From Pseudoalteromonas distincta (GTDB lineage Bacteria > Pseudomonadota > Gammaproteobacteria > Enterobacterales > Alteromonadaceae): a stretch of DNA of 64,000 bases. The stretch covers positions 60,593-124,592 of the forward strand of contig NZ_JWIG01000008.1 in the NCBI RefSeq assembly GCF_000814675.1. The letters run 5' to 3'. A program made the translations under genes and the position numbers. The notes beneath the pieces were generated by a model. That model saw only the letters and a list, made by a program, of their open reading frames with translations, made no database searches and was not told the origin of the DNA. Each line of letters begins with the position of its first letter. The first letter of the stretch is position 1. Below are positions 54,479 through 63,329 of the stretch, piece after piece.

Positions 54479-54680
54479 AGTCTCTATCTAATCGTGTAGA
54501 ATTAAGTCAAAGTAGCTTACGTTTTATGTTTTAGACTTCTGCATCTAAATTATAAATAATTAGCTTCTTACTAAAGCGTAGTATAAATTCATGAGCAGGA
54601 ATAAACAAAGCTTACTATTAAGTTTTATAGCGTTAAAACTTTAGCACTTTCAATAATATATTTAATATAGACATAAAATC
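54479..54680. other. Intergenic region before the diguanylate cyclase
   Basis: About 200 bp of AT-rich DNA; no gene or strong hairpin seen. It must include the promoter of the CHASE4-GGDEF gene. Confidence 0.4.
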
Positions 54681-54842
54681 ATACCAATTCGCTTAATTAA
54701 GTGGTCTATTTTGAGGGCAGAAAAACGTGTTGATAGCTAGGCAAAAAATTCGCTATTTAGTTGTTCTAAATGAGCATTTTTTAACGCAGGTAGCGACACG
54801 TTTAGCCCTGCAAAATGATTAAGTATTATTGCGAATTGGTAT
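54681..54842. repeat. Miniature inverted-repeat element, family B, copy 3 (intact)
   Basis: 162 bp with 12 bp perfect terminal inverted repeats, ATACCAATTCGC and GCGAATTGGTAT. Internal inverted segments include ACGTGTTGATAGCT region against AGCGACACGT (ACGTGT/ACACGT). No coding frame. It is the best-preserved copy of this family in the window. Confidence 0.85.
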
Positions 54843-54873
54843 TACACATTTAATGTAATACAAAAAGCTGGAA

Positions 54874-55218
54874 CTATTTCGCTACCGAAACTTCCACTTT
54901 CGATGAAGATGTACTCGCAAGCTCCAGTACTTCATAATAATTTAAGCCATCAATTTTTTTACCAACAATAAAGTAATTCATTTCATTCATCATGGTTGGG
55001 TCGCCTAAAACATCTTCTGCGCTTTGCACATCAGAAAATTGAATTGTAATTAAGGCGCCTATAAAGCGCATTACATCTTGAGATTTTAATGTCTTTAAAA
55101 CTTTATTAACTCCGGCCTGAGTTGACTCAGGTGTAGAACCATCAAATCTAAAATCACTTTTTGTACTAGCGCATGCACTAAGCATTAATATTGATAGTGC
55201 GATAAGTAAATGTTTCAT
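54874..55218 (-). CDS. Small lipoprotein, DUF6694-like
   Basis: A 114-residue lipoprotein (LSAC, Cys16). The mature part is a small helical domain: STPESTQAGVNKVLKTL, then FIGALITIQF, and IDGLNYYEVLELAS. This arrangement resembles DUF6694-type lipoproteins, which pair an N-terminal helix with a central hydrophobic helix and a G-K/L-x-x-E-I/V-x-x-L-A end; the assignment is tentative. It lies 15 nt after the NTF2-like gene and is probably co-transcribed with it. Confidence 0.65.
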   Translation of the reverse strand: MKHLLIALSILMLSACASTKSDFRFDGSTPESTQAGVNKVLKTLKSQDVMRFIGALITIQFSDVQSAEDVLGDPTMMNEMNYFIVGKKIDGLNYYEVLELASTSSSKVEVSVAK

Positions 55219-55233
55219 ATATATCCTTATTTG

Positions 55234-55698
55234 TTATTTGTGATACTTGCGGATCATCGCCACTTTACCGTTTTCAACTTCTATTACTTCCATCATTGTG
55301 GAGGTGTATTCTATTGGCTGCTTACTTTGCGGGTGAATGCCCTTTGCATAACTCTTATAACGAATAGCAAAGCCCGTATCATTAAACACAAATGTATTAA
55401 GCAGTGTGCTTTCAAACAACGTGTGTGCACCTAAGTAAAAACTCATACCTTTGCGCATCTGCTTTTTACCATCAGGAATACGTGAGTCATCCGGTTGATA
55501 CGGAATGTGCTGATTGCCAATATCATCGGTTAACAATGCAAGGTAAGCCTCAAGCTCTTTAGCACCTGCGTTAGGTGCTTGTGTGGCGGTCATTGTTTTA
55601 TAGTACTGCTGCGCAAACGCATTTAAGTCGAGTGGCTTTTCAGCATACGCCGAAAAAGCAGTTACTAAAGCCAAACCTAACGTTAAAAGTAGCTTCAT
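55234..55698 (-). CDS. Exported NTF2/SnoaL-like protein
   Basis: A 154-residue protein with a signal peptide (cleavage near AYA-EKP, residue 19) and a SnoaL-like NTF2 fold: helix ALDLNAFAQQYYKTM region, a cone-shaped sheet with LLTDDI, FESTLLNTFVFND, GFAIRYKSYAKGI, YTSTMMEVIEVENGKVAMI. The ending EVENGKVAMIRKYHK is the classic last strand of the fold. It could bind a small ligand in the periplasm or be an isomerase/hydratase; active-site residues are not diagnostic. Operon with the small lipoprotein downstream. Confidence 0.78.
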   Translation of the reverse strand: MKLLLTLGLALVTAFSAYAEKPLDLNAFAQQYYKTMTATQAPNAGAKELEAYLALLTDDIGNQHIPYQPDDSRIPDGKKQMRKGMSFYLGAHTLFESTLLNTFVFNDTGFAIRYKSYAKGIHPQSKQPIEYTSTMMEVIEVENGKVAMIRKYHK

Positions 55699-55789
55699 TG
55701 ACTATTCCCTGTAGCTAAAAATATTTTATAGGTACATTACCTTAGTAAGTTCAATAATCAAACAAAATCAGTTTTAAGTGAATTAACAT

Positions 55790-58216
55790 CTACATTTTGC
55801 TTTTCACTCTGTTGGTTGCAACGCTATTAGCGGGGTCGTCTGGCCAAAAGTGCTTAGGGTAGCGACCTTTCATTTCCTTTTGCACATCGCGGTAACTGCT
55901 AGCCCAAAAGTGGGCTAAATCTTGAGTAAGTTGCAATGAACGTTTACCTGGCGATAGCAGCTCCATAAGCAATGGCAATTTACCGTTGGCAAGCATAGGC
56001 GTACTGGTCAAGCCGTAAACTTCTTGCATACGCACGCTTAGCTTTGCGGGGCGATCAAGCTGGTATTCTATTTTTATATTTGAGCCACTTGGCACCGTTA
56101 AGCGCAGTGGTAACAAAGCTTTTAACGTGGTTTGTTGTTGCCAATCAAAGCAGTTTTGTAATGCTTCAAAGTAGTTAAACTTTTTAAGCTGCGTGAGCGT
56201 TTTAATATCTTCTAAAAACACGCCTAGCCACTGCGCTGCATTTTGAATAAGTTGTTGCTCGTTTATTTGCGGGAATTTATCGGGCATTAAATTACTTGCT
56301 AGGCTCATACGTATCAGCAATTGCTGCGCATCAGGTTGCTCGTTAAATAATGCAAAACCGTGTTTAGCAAATAAGTTTAGCCACGCTTTAGCGCGCTCGC
56401 CCTTATCTAGTTTTTGTTTACTAGGCTGGCTGCTGAGCGTTATAGCCCCGAGCTTTACTTCATCTTGATGAATAAAGCGTGCTGATTTTTCATCAAACTC
56501 ACAACGAGTAAGTTCACTAAATAAATGCGGTAAAAATTCTTGTAACTCAAATGGGTTAAGCGCGGTGGCTGCAAATATACGCCCTCCTTTGTGCCCGCCC
56601 ATGGTTGCTATAGCTAAGTAATCGTCGTTGTGCCAGTAATCTGCATTTAACTCAGCACCTGCACCATTGGCAAGTAGGTAACCATTACCGCGTTTTTTAG
56701 CAATACGATCGGGGTATGCCAATGCCACCAGCAAACTTATATAATGCGTATTTAATTCGCTGTTTTCGTCTTTTACTTTTAAGCGGCTTTGCCAATACTT
56801 TAACTGTTGTTTAAATACCGGATGCGGACGTTGCTGTTGGCTATGTAGCGCTAAACTCAACTCGTTTGCGCTATTTACTCGGCTCTCAAGTAATGCCACT
56901 AAATAAATAGCGAGCCTAAAAATACCAGGGAGTTGGTCATCAAGTATTTGTGCTTTCAATAGCATATGCGCCAAACGAATATCAGCACCAAAACCTAACA
57001 TTTTACTGCCAAGCGGTGTGAGCTTACCTTTGCTATCAATAGCTTCAAGCATATTAAGCAGGTTACTTGCTTGTTCGCATTGCTGCTCAGTGGGCTTATC
57101 GAGCAAGGTTAGCTCATCAATACTGGCTCCCCACTGCTTTGCCTCAAGCATAAGCTGGCTTATGTCTGATGTGAGTATTTCGGGATTGTCGTGGCTATTA
57201 CGTCGCTCAAAGGTTTGCTTTGAGCCAATTCGATAAACAATGCCCGGCTCTATTCGTCCTGCACGCCCTGCACGCTGCACAGCAGACGAGCGCGATATAC
57301 TTTGTGTTGTGAGCTCAGTAACCCCTGTTTTTAAATTAAAGGTAGCTGCACGGCGCTTACCGCTGTCAATTACAATGCGTATGCCTTCAATAGTTAAACT
57401 GGTTTCGGCTACATTGGTGGTTAGCACTACTTTGCGCATGCCGTTTGGTGCAGGAGCAATAGCAGCTTGCTGATTAGCTTTATCTTGCTCGCCAAATAGC
57501 GTTGCAACTTGGCAGTTACTGGGTAAATCGCTCAGTGCTTGTTGCACGCGTAGTATTTCAAATTGCCCAGGTAAAAACACCAATACGCTACCTGTTTGCT
57601 CATTAAGTGCTTGTTTTATTATGGTAGGAATTGCATCGAGCCAGCGGCTTTCATCTTTTATGGGTATGTATATTTCGTCTATTGGGTAGCTGCGACCGCT
57701 TGATTGAATTACAGGGCAGTCAAAAAACGCTGTATAACGCTCAGTATCAAGAGTTGCCGACATAAGCATAATGGTTAAATCTTCACGCAGCGCACTTTGG
57801 GTCTCGAGCGCAAAGGCAAGTGAGGTATCGGCTGCAATTGAACGCTCATGAAATTCATCAAATATCAGTAAATCTATATCGCTTAATTCAGGGTCGTTTT
57901 GCAGCATGCGCGTTAGCATGCCTTCGGTAACTATTTCGAGGCGCGTATTAGCGCTTACTTTACTCTCGCCCCTAATCCGCAGGCCCACACTTTGCCCAAC
58001 ACTCTCGTTTTGGCATTTTGCTAAATAACTGGCAATATTACGTGCAGCTAAACGGCGAGGCTCTAGCATTACAATACGTTTAAAATGCCCATCACGCATA
58101 AGCTGTAGCGGCAACCACGTAGATTTACCCGCACCAGGCGGTGCTTGTAATAACGTAATAGGATTACTTTGTAATGTAGTAACGAGTTGTTGATATATGT
58201 CTTGAACCGGCAGCAC
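55790..58216 (-). CDS. hrpB: ATP-dependent helicase HrpB
   Basis: An 808-residue DEAH-box helicase. Motif I is APPGAGKSTWLPL, motif Ia MLEPRRLAARN, motif II DEFHERS, motif III MSATLD, motif V TNVAETSLTIEG and motif VI QRAGRAGR. The C-terminal HrpB-specific domain ends KGRYPKHFWPDDP, a family hallmark. It is cytoplasmic; HrpB-type helicases are implicated in RNA processing, but the exact substrate is not well known. Length and motif order are normal. Single-gene unit. Confidence 0.95.
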   Translation of the reverse strand: MLPVQDIYQQLVTTLQSNPITLLQAPPGAGKSTWLPLQLMRDGHFKRIVMLEPRRLAARNIASYLAKCQNESVGQSVGLRIRGESKVSANTRLEIVTEGMLTRMLQNDPELSDIDLLIFDEFHERSIAADTSLAFALETQSALREDLTIMLMSATLDTERYTAFFDCPVIQSSGRSYPIDEIYIPIKDESRWLDAIPTIIKQALNEQTGSVLVFLPGQFEILRVQQALSDLPSNCQVATLFGEQDKANQQAAIAPAPNGMRKVVLTTNVAETSLTIEGIRIVIDSGKRRAATFNLKTGVTELTTQSISRSSAVQRAGRAGRIEPGIVYRIGSKQTFERRNSHDNPEILTSDISQLMLEAKQWGASIDELTLLDKPTEQQCEQASNLLNMLEAIDSKGKLTPLGSKMLGFGADIRLAHMLLKAQILDDQLPGIFRLAIYLVALLESRVNSANELSLALHSQQQRPHPVFKQQLKYWQSRLKVKDENSELNTHYISLLVALAYPDRIAKKRGNGYLLANGAGAELNADYWHNDDYLAIATMGGHKGGRIFAATALNPFELQEFLPHLFSELTRCEFDEKSARFIHQDEVKLGAITLSSQPSKQKLDKGERAKAWLNLFAKHGFALFNEQPDAQQLLIRMSLASNLMPDKFPQINEQQLIQNAAQWLGVFLEDIKTLTQLKKFNYFEALQNCFDWQQQTTLKALLPLRLTVPSGSNIKIEYQLDRPAKLSVRMQEVYGLTSTPMLANGKLPLLMELLSPGKRSLQLTQDLAHFWASSYRDVQKEMKGRYPKHFWPDDPANSVATNRVKSKM

Positions 58217-58440
58217 AGCTATTTACCCTAAATTGCTTTGCGTGAATTGTAACAAAAACCAAAAATAAACGCGCCGCTAAAGCTATGTGGTTATAAAGGA
58301 TTTAATTAAGGGTTACATAATCAGAAATAATTACAGACCGCTCTGTACATTTTTTAAAGATGTGCTCAAAACATTAATCATTACTGCCTCAATAAAAACA
58401 TAACACCATGATTATAAATGCAAAATAAAAATTTAACTTA

Positions 58441-58468
58441 TTGGTACACGCCTTGCTCCTTTTATACT
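58441..58468 (+). promoter_or_regulatory. Candidate sigma-70-type promoter of csbD-like gene
   Basis: TTGGTA (58441-58446) and TATACT (58463-58468) spaced by 16 bases, about 33 bp before the CsbD start and its AAGGAG. CsbD-type genes are often stress-induced, so sigma-S could read the same -10; not testable here. Confidence 0.5.
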
Positions 58469-58501
58469 GAACGTTAATTAAATCTAAGTAAGGAGAAACT
58501 T

Positions 58502-58699
58502 ATGAACAGCGATCGTATGAAAGGTAATTGGAACGAACTTAAAGGTAAGGCTCAACAGAAATGGGGCGATCTTACTGACGACGATTTAGACAAAATTGAA
58601 GGTAGCCGTACAGAGCTAGTGGGTAAAATCCAGCAGCAGTATGGTAAATCTAAAGAAGAAGCAGAGCGTGAAGTTGATGAGTTTGAAAAAACTCATTAA
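58502..58699 (+). CDS. CsbD-family stress-response protein
   Basis: A 65-residue soluble, charged, helical protein starting MNSDRMKGNWNELKGKAQQK. The order MKGNWNELKGKAQQKWGDLTDDDLDKIEG is the CsbD signature; E. coli YjbJ is the best-known relative (69 residues, stress-induced, very abundant). The molecular role is unknown. A strong AAGGAG is placed seven bases before the ATG. It is a monocistronic gene, with a candidate promoter at 58441 and a strong terminator after it. Confidence 0.93.
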   Translation: MNSDRMKGNWNELKGKAQQKWGDLTDDDLDKIEGSRTELVGKIQQQYGKSKEEAEREVDEFEKTH

Positions 58700-58711
58700 T
58701 CGCTAACTTCT

Positions 58712-58740
58712 AAAAAAACCGCCATTTTGGCGGTTTTTTT
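58712..58740. terminator. Strong bidirectional terminator
   Basis: AAAACCGCCA paired with TGGCGGTTTT around a short T loop, long A and T tails; between the convergent CsbD and molybdopterin subunit genes. Confidence 0.93.
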
Positions 58741-58762
58741 GTTTAAGCTGTAGGTTATTTAG

Positions 58763-61024
58763 TTACGCTTTTAGCTGGTTACCAATCGGTAACTGCCTAA
58801 TACGCTTTCCGCACGCTGCAAAAATAGCATTACATAATGCTGGCGCATAAACCGGTGTAGATGGCTCGCCTACCCCTGCTGGTGGTGCATCGCTTTGTAC
58901 TATTTCAACGTCAACTTCAAGTGGTGAGTCGCTCATACGCGGTACGCGATAATCATGAAAGTTACTTTGCTGCACGCGGCCTTTGTCAAAGGTAATACCA
59001 TCGCTGATTGCAGTTGTAATCCCATAAATAGAGCCACCTTGGGTTTGATTTTTAACGGTGTCGGTGTTTACAACCGTACCCGCATCAATGGCAACCCACG
59101 ATTTAATTACGTTTAAATCGCCAGCATCCGACACTTCTACTTCAACTACCGTAGCTACGTAAGTTAAAAAGCTTCTGTGTGCTGCTATGCCTAAACCTCG
59201 CCCTTTAGGAAGCTCTCGCCCCCATTTACTCATGTCAGCTACTTTTTCAATAACATGACGCAGTCTGCCAATATCTAAAGGGTAAACCGCTTTATCGCCA
59301 CCGTAATTATCGTATGTGGCATTTTGCTCTGTTACATCAACAATACGACTCGGACCTATCGTGTCTAGTAAATAGTCTTTTTGGTCGCGACCGGCTTTGT
59401 GCGCTGCTTCGCCAATAAATGACTGAATAGCAAAGGCATGAAAAATATTTGATACAGAGCGCATCCAACCAATTCGTGCTTTGGCAGGCGCATCACCGTT
59501 TTCTAACTTCATGTTAGGTGTGTTAATTGGGTTATCGGTAAACCCTAAGCGCAGTTCAAAGCTTCCTGGCGTAGTCGCCCCTTCTGAAAAGGTAGAGGTA
59601 ATTGGTGAAAATGCGGTGCGGTGTAAATAAGATTCTATTGCGCCATTTTTATCTAGCGATGCTTCAATGTGCTGAGCCGAAACCGCATGGTAAAAACCAT
59701 GTTGTATGTCGTCTTCACGCGTCCATTGCACACGAATAGGTTTGCCTACTTTCATTGAAAGGTAAGCTGCTTCTGCTGAAAAGTCAGGTTTTGACTTACG
59801 CCCAAAGCCGCCTCCTAACATGGTAACGTGAACATTAATTTTGCTCTCATCCATGCCAAGCATTGCCGCCACTGTTTTCATATCGGCTTGTGGGTTTTGC
59901 GTAGCAGCCCATATATCAACACTATCTTTGTTGTACATAGCTGTTGCACACGGCGGCTCCATTGGTGCTTGAGCAAGATGCGGCGCGTAATAATCAGCTA
60001 CGAGTTTATTGCTCGATTTAGCCAACACGCCCATGGCATCGCCTTTATCACGTATGTTTGCCTGTGGAGTTTGTACTGTTTTTAGTAATGACTTTTTAAA
60101 TTCTTTTGAATTGTAATCGCCATTTTTGCCATCATCCCACACTACTTTTAATGTTTTACGCCCTTGCCATGCAGCCCATGTGTTTTTAGCTATAATCGCA
60201 ATTCCGCCTTTTGGCTGAAACTGCGGCGCGCCTTTTGGTGCAGGTATTTCAATAACATCTATAACGCCGTTTATCGCTTTTGTAGCACTGGCATCAAATG
60301 ACTTAACAACACCGCCTACCACTGGCGGGCGTTCAATTATAGCCACCAGCGCTTGTGGTTCGCGTACATCGGCTGCAAATATAGCTTTACCTGTTACTAA
60401 ATCGGCTAAATCTATGTGCGCCATGCCAGTATTAATGTAGCGCCATTCTTTGCGTGCTTTAAGTGTTAGTTTGTCAGCTTCTGGTGGCGTTATTGTAAGC
60501 GCTAAGTCGATTAAATCTTTATAAGTAAGCGATTTACCTGAGCTGTGTGTAACAACGTGTTGATTAGCAGTACAGGTTTGTGGGTCAACTTTCCAATACT
60601 TAGCGGCAGCGTGCTGCATCATGTAACGCACACTTGCGCCCATTTCACGCAGGCGTTGCATGTTGTAGCGAATACTGCGCGAGCCATCGGTATTTTGATC
60701 GCCATATTTAGGGTCGCCCTTACCCTGAATAACAATAACCTTATCCCACGCGGCTTCCATTTCATCGGCAACTATTTGTGCAATCGCGGTGCGAATTTGC
60801 TGACCCATTTCAGAACGATGGCAGGTTATTTCAACCATGCCGTCTGGGCGCAGTGCAATAAATAAGTTTGCGCGCTTTGCTTGCTCAGATGGCTGCTCTA
60901 ACACACCCGCAATCGCTCTTGGCGCACTGCCTACAAAATAAGTACCAAGTACCAATGCACCTATTGCGCTAGTTTTTAAAAACTTACGGCGGTTTAAATC
61001 AAAGTATTTGTTATCTTGGTTCAT
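58763..61024 (-). CDS. Molybdopterin-binding subunit, isoquinoline 1-oxidoreductase-like (IorB type)
   Basis: A 753-residue large subunit of a xanthine-oxidase-family molybdenum hydroxylase. A Tat signal ([17 protein letters not shown]) indicates export of the folded cofactor-bound enzyme. The Mo-binding region includes [16 protein letters not shown], and the catalytic-glutamate motif is [14 protein letters not shown] near the C-terminus. It would hydroxylate an aromatic aldehyde or N-heterocycle using water and pass electrons to the 2Fe-2S subunit. Its start overlaps the stop of that subunit's gene (ATGA). No cytochrome or XdhC-type maturation gene is adjacent, so other parts may lie elsewhere. 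Substrate is unknown. Confidence 0.9.
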   Translation of the reverse strand: MNQDNKYFDLNRRKFLKTSAIGALVLGTYFVGSAPRAIAGVLEQPSEQAKRANLFIALRPDGMVEITCHRSEMGQQIRTAIAQIVADEMEAAWDKVIVIQGKGDPKYGDQNTDGSRSIRYNMQRLREMGASVRYMMQHAAAKYWKVDPQTCTANQHVVTHSSGKSLTYKDLIDLALTITPPEADKLTLKARKEWRYINTGMAHIDLADLVTGKAIFAADVREPQALVAIIERPPVVGGVVKSFDASATKAINGVIDVIEIPAPKGAPQFQPKGGIAIIAKNTWAAWQGRKTLKVVWDDGKNGDYNSKEFKKSLLKTVQTPQANIRDKGDAMGVLAKSSNKLVADYYAPHLAQAPMEPPCATAMYNKDSVDIWAATQNPQADMKTVAAMLGMDESKINVHVTMLGGGFGRKSKPDFSAEAAYLSMKVGKPIRVQWTREDDIQHGFYHAVSAQHIEASLDKNGAIESYLHRTAFSPITSTFSEGATTPGSFELRLGFTDNPINTPNMKLENGDAPAKARIGWMRSVSNIFHAFAIQSFIGEAAHKAGRDQKDYLLDTIGPSRIVDVTEQNATYDNYGGDKAVYPLDIGRLRHVIEKVADMSKWGRELPKGRGLGIAAHRSFLTYVATVVEVEVSDAGDLNVIKSWVAIDAGTVVNTDTVKNQTQGGSIYGITTAISDGITFDKGRVQQSNFHDYRVPRMSDSPLEVDVEIVQSDAPPAGVGEPSTPVYAPALCNAIFAACGKRIRQLPIGNQLKA

Positions 61025-61518
61025 ACTTCTTCCCCTTGTTCATTTGGGTCAAAATATTGAACACTCGCCATTGTTTTAGCAGCTGATTTAATTGCTTTAT
61101 GAATACGCGGGTATGTACCACAACGGCAAATATTTCCCGACATATTACTTACTATTTCATCGTCGGTAGGGGTTGGGTTTGCAGCTAATAAGCTTGCAGC
61201 TTGCATCATTTGACCGCACTGGCAAAAACCACACTGCGGTACTTTATGCTCAACCCATGCTTGTTGCACGGGATGGTCGCCCTGCTCGCTTAACCCTTCA
61301 ATTGTAGTAATTGAAAGACCCGCTACTGCCGCTACAGGTAATACACACGAGCGCTGAGCTACCCCATCAATATGCACGGTACACGCACCGCACTGTGCCA
61401 TACCACAGCCAAATTTAGGCCCAGTTAAATTCAATTCGTCTCGGAGATACCATAATACTGGCGTTGACGGATCGCCAGAAAACTCATGTTTATTACCATT
61501 AATGGTAAGCGTGATCAT
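61021..61518 (-). CDS. 2Fe-2S subunit of molybdenum hydroxylase (IorA type)
   Basis: A 165-residue electron-transfer subunit. The first plant-type 2Fe-2S cluster is bound by [17 protein letters not shown] plus the Cys in RSCVLPV. The second by [10 protein letters not shown] and CRCGTYPRI in the helical C-terminal domain. It has no signal of its own and is presumably carried out with the Tat-targeted large subunit. It is co-translated with the large subunit by a four-base overlap. Length is normal for IorA/CoxS-type subunits. Confidence 0.93.
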   Translation of the reverse strand: MITLTINGNKHEFSGDPSTPVLWYLRDELNLTGPKFGCGMAQCGACTVHIDGVAQRSCVLPVAAVAGLSITTIEGLSEQGDHPVQQAWVEHKVPQCGFCQCGQMMQAASLLAANPTPTDDEIVSNMSGNICRCGTYPRIHKAIKSAAKTMASVQYFDPNEQGEEV

Positions 61519-61620
61519 ACTAAACTCCTTGGCAAAGCGCTTTACAGGAGGGTTCCTTGTTGCGCGAGAACTATTTTTAATTACTTACTATTTTATACTT
61601 ACTACTTTTAGCCTACCACT

Positions 61621-61679
61621 TAGATCTGTTTTATAAAAATACTAATTATTAGAACGTTTAACTGTTAAAAACAGATCTA
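61621..61679. promoter_or_regulatory. Twelve-base inverted repeat of unknown role
   Basis: TAGATCTGTTTT (61621-61632) and AAAACAGATCTA (61668-61679) are perfect inverted repeats 35 bases apart. They lie about 100 bp upstream of the molybdenum hydroxylase operon and 27 bp after the gene ending at 61706. They could be an operator or a terminator hairpin; there is no T run on the minus strand. Confidence 0.4.
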
Positions 61680-61705
61680 CATTATCAAGCATACTAAAAC
61701 ATACA

Positions 61706-62461
61706 TTAAAGAGTGCTTATAACATCTTCAAATAGTAATCGCTCATCGTCTTTATAAACTTCAAGCCAACCTGGTGGTGATGTATCGCAGCCAATAATAA
61801 TAACGTGTAATATGTAACTATAACGTCCATTTTTAAACGTATAATAGTGATTACTGCCACTGCCACTAACCGTTACATCGCCGTTAAATAAAACCATATC
61901 AGGCTTGTCCTTTGCTCTTTTATCAATACTCCACACTGCATATCGATAATTATGATCGCCTAAATCATCAACACGAATATGGTAGTTAGCCGTTTTCCAA
62001 TCGAGTATTGGTTTTTTAAAAGTATTAACACTTGAATGCAGGGATTGCTTATCGTGTTCAATTAAGCGTTTAGCAAGTGCCTGCTCTTTAGCATTTTGGG
62101 TATTTACAGCAATAATTTTACCTTCGGTATCTACCCACACCACGCCGTTATTTAGCATAATGCCGCGCCAACCACCGCTTTCCCAATCGGTATCAATGTT
62201 TGAACTGGCAATAACTGCTACTAACTCATCATTAAATACTTCATCAAAGCGGTTAATAAACTCAGTTTCATTTTTAATGTCAGGTATGGGGTACTGTCGT
62301 TTTAATGGGTAGCTAATAAGTGCAGCAATTGTAGGTTTATCGTGAGCTGCAAAGGCAGTAATAACAGGTAAAACGAACTCGTGATATTTTTGCTCAAGAG
62401 CAAATGTGCTAGATGTGAAAAGTAGAGATAGGCACAGTAGAATGTGGCTTAGATATTTCAT
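61706..62461 (-). CDS. Exported protein of unknown function
   Basis: A 251-residue protein with a signal peptide (cleavage near TFA-LEQ, residue 22). The first half looks NTF2-like (ITAFAAHDKPTIAALISYPLKR then NETEFINRFDEVF, and GWRGIMLNNGVVWVDTEGKIIAVN), and the second half is a beta-rich domain with DLGDHNYRYAVWSIDKRA and GSGSNHYYTFKNGRYSYIL. I do not recognise the full-length family. Monocistronic by position, minus strand. It may be a periplasmic stress or binding protein, but no function is assigned. Confidence 0.7.
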   Translation of the reverse strand: MKYLSHILLCLSLLFTSSTFALEQKYHEFVLPVITAFAAHDKPTIAALISYPLKRQYPIPDIKNETEFINRFDEVFNDELVAVIASSNIDTDWESGGWRGIMLNNGVVWVDTEGKIIAVNTQNAKEQALAKRLIEHDKQSLHSSVNTFKKPILDWKTANYHIRVDDLGDHNYRYAVWSIDKRAKDKPDMVLFNGDVTVSGSGSNHYYTFKNGRYSYILHVIIIGCDTSPPGWLEVYKDDERLLFEDVISTL

Positions 62462-62508
62462 TTATAGTCCTTCAATTTGGGCTTTTATTATATTTCTAAT
62501 ACTTTGAC

Positions 62509-62700
62509 CTAAAATCTTAGAACATACTTTTCTGCGTCGTAAGACAAGCTCGACAACTCATTTTCTAACTCGTTAACCCTTATAGTTGATAGCATAATTT
62601 TTTCACTTTGCTCACTTTGTGCAGTAACTGTTTCGATAGACTGAGCGTATGCCAATGATGTACTTGTAACCTATATAATAAAGCAAAGAATAAATTTCAT
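62509..62700 (-). pseudogene. Small exported protein gene with in-frame stop in the signal peptide
   Basis: AAAGGA lies a few bases before an ATG at 62700. The frame reads MKFILCFII, then TAG (codon 10, 62673-62671), then in the same frame VTSTSLAYAQ, SIETVTAQSE and so on to a TAG at 62511-62509. Ignoring the stop, it is a 63-residue protein with a good signal peptide (cleavage near AYA-QSI) and a helical, heptad-like mature part (IRVNELENELSSLSYDAEK). It looks like a recently broken gene. Readthrough, sequencing error or a downstream start are alternatives. Family not recognised. Confidence 0.65.
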
Positions 62701-62779
62701 TGTATTCCTTTAAGTTGTTTAAACTTCATTTAGTTATTAACCAAATTACGCTAATTGTGGTTGAGATAAAAACCAGTAT

Positions 62780-63148
62780 TTAGAGCTTCTCTTTGTTTAT
62801 TAAAGCTCTTTCTTTGACTGCGGCTTGGCGAATAAAGAACATTATTACGCAGCTTGCAATGTTTCCACCTATTAATAAGCTGAGTATTGCTAAAATAGTT
62901 ATTTGATTAACTTTTCTCTTGGATACAGCCCATAAATGCCACAAAGCATAACTACAAAGGCCAAGCACTGCCAAAGCTAGCGCTAAGGGATGTACACTTC
63001 CCTTTTTGAGAACAATAAAAACCATCCCACCAGCAGCAACAAGTGAAAAAAGACATAGCCCGACCAGATAAAGCTTTACGAAAAAACCCAGAGTCGAAAA
63101 GCTAAATTCATGTTTAATTTTGTTTGATTGATTAATTTCTGCAGTCAT
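62780..63148 (-). CDS. Small membrane protein of unknown function
   Basis: A 122-residue protein with four hydrophobic segments (about 21-48, 53-71, 82-95 and 96-108) and short charged ends. No family recognised and no motif beyond the membrane topology. Start ATG at 63148 has AAGGAA upstream on the minus strand. It is followed by the broken small gene (62509-62700) and the exported protein, all on the same strand, and lies next to an IS4-type element. Confidence 0.65.
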   Translation of the reverse strand: MTAEINQSNKIKHEFSFSTLGFFVKLYLVGLCLFSLVAAGGMVFIVLKKGSVHPLALALAVLGLCSYALWHLWAVSKRKVNQITILAILSLLIGGNIASCVIMFFIRQAAVKERALINKEKL

Positions 63149-63315
63149 AATATTCCTTATTGATAAAGTATAAAAAGCTTATCAAATACCATTTGAGGGA
63201 GGCCTCAAAATGATTTCCATTTCTTCACTCAATAATTTCATTTAATAAACTTATTGTAAACAAGTAATTACCTAAATTAAAAAAGATATTAGATAGTGCT
63301 TTGTAATAAAAAACG

Positions 63316-63329
63316 AGCCTAATTAGGCT
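63316..63329. other. Palindrome at the insertion sequence boundary
   Basis: AGCCTAATTAGGCT, preceded by AAAAAACG. It looks like the left part of an intrinsic terminator cut by the insertion sequence that begins at about 63330. Confidence 0.4.
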
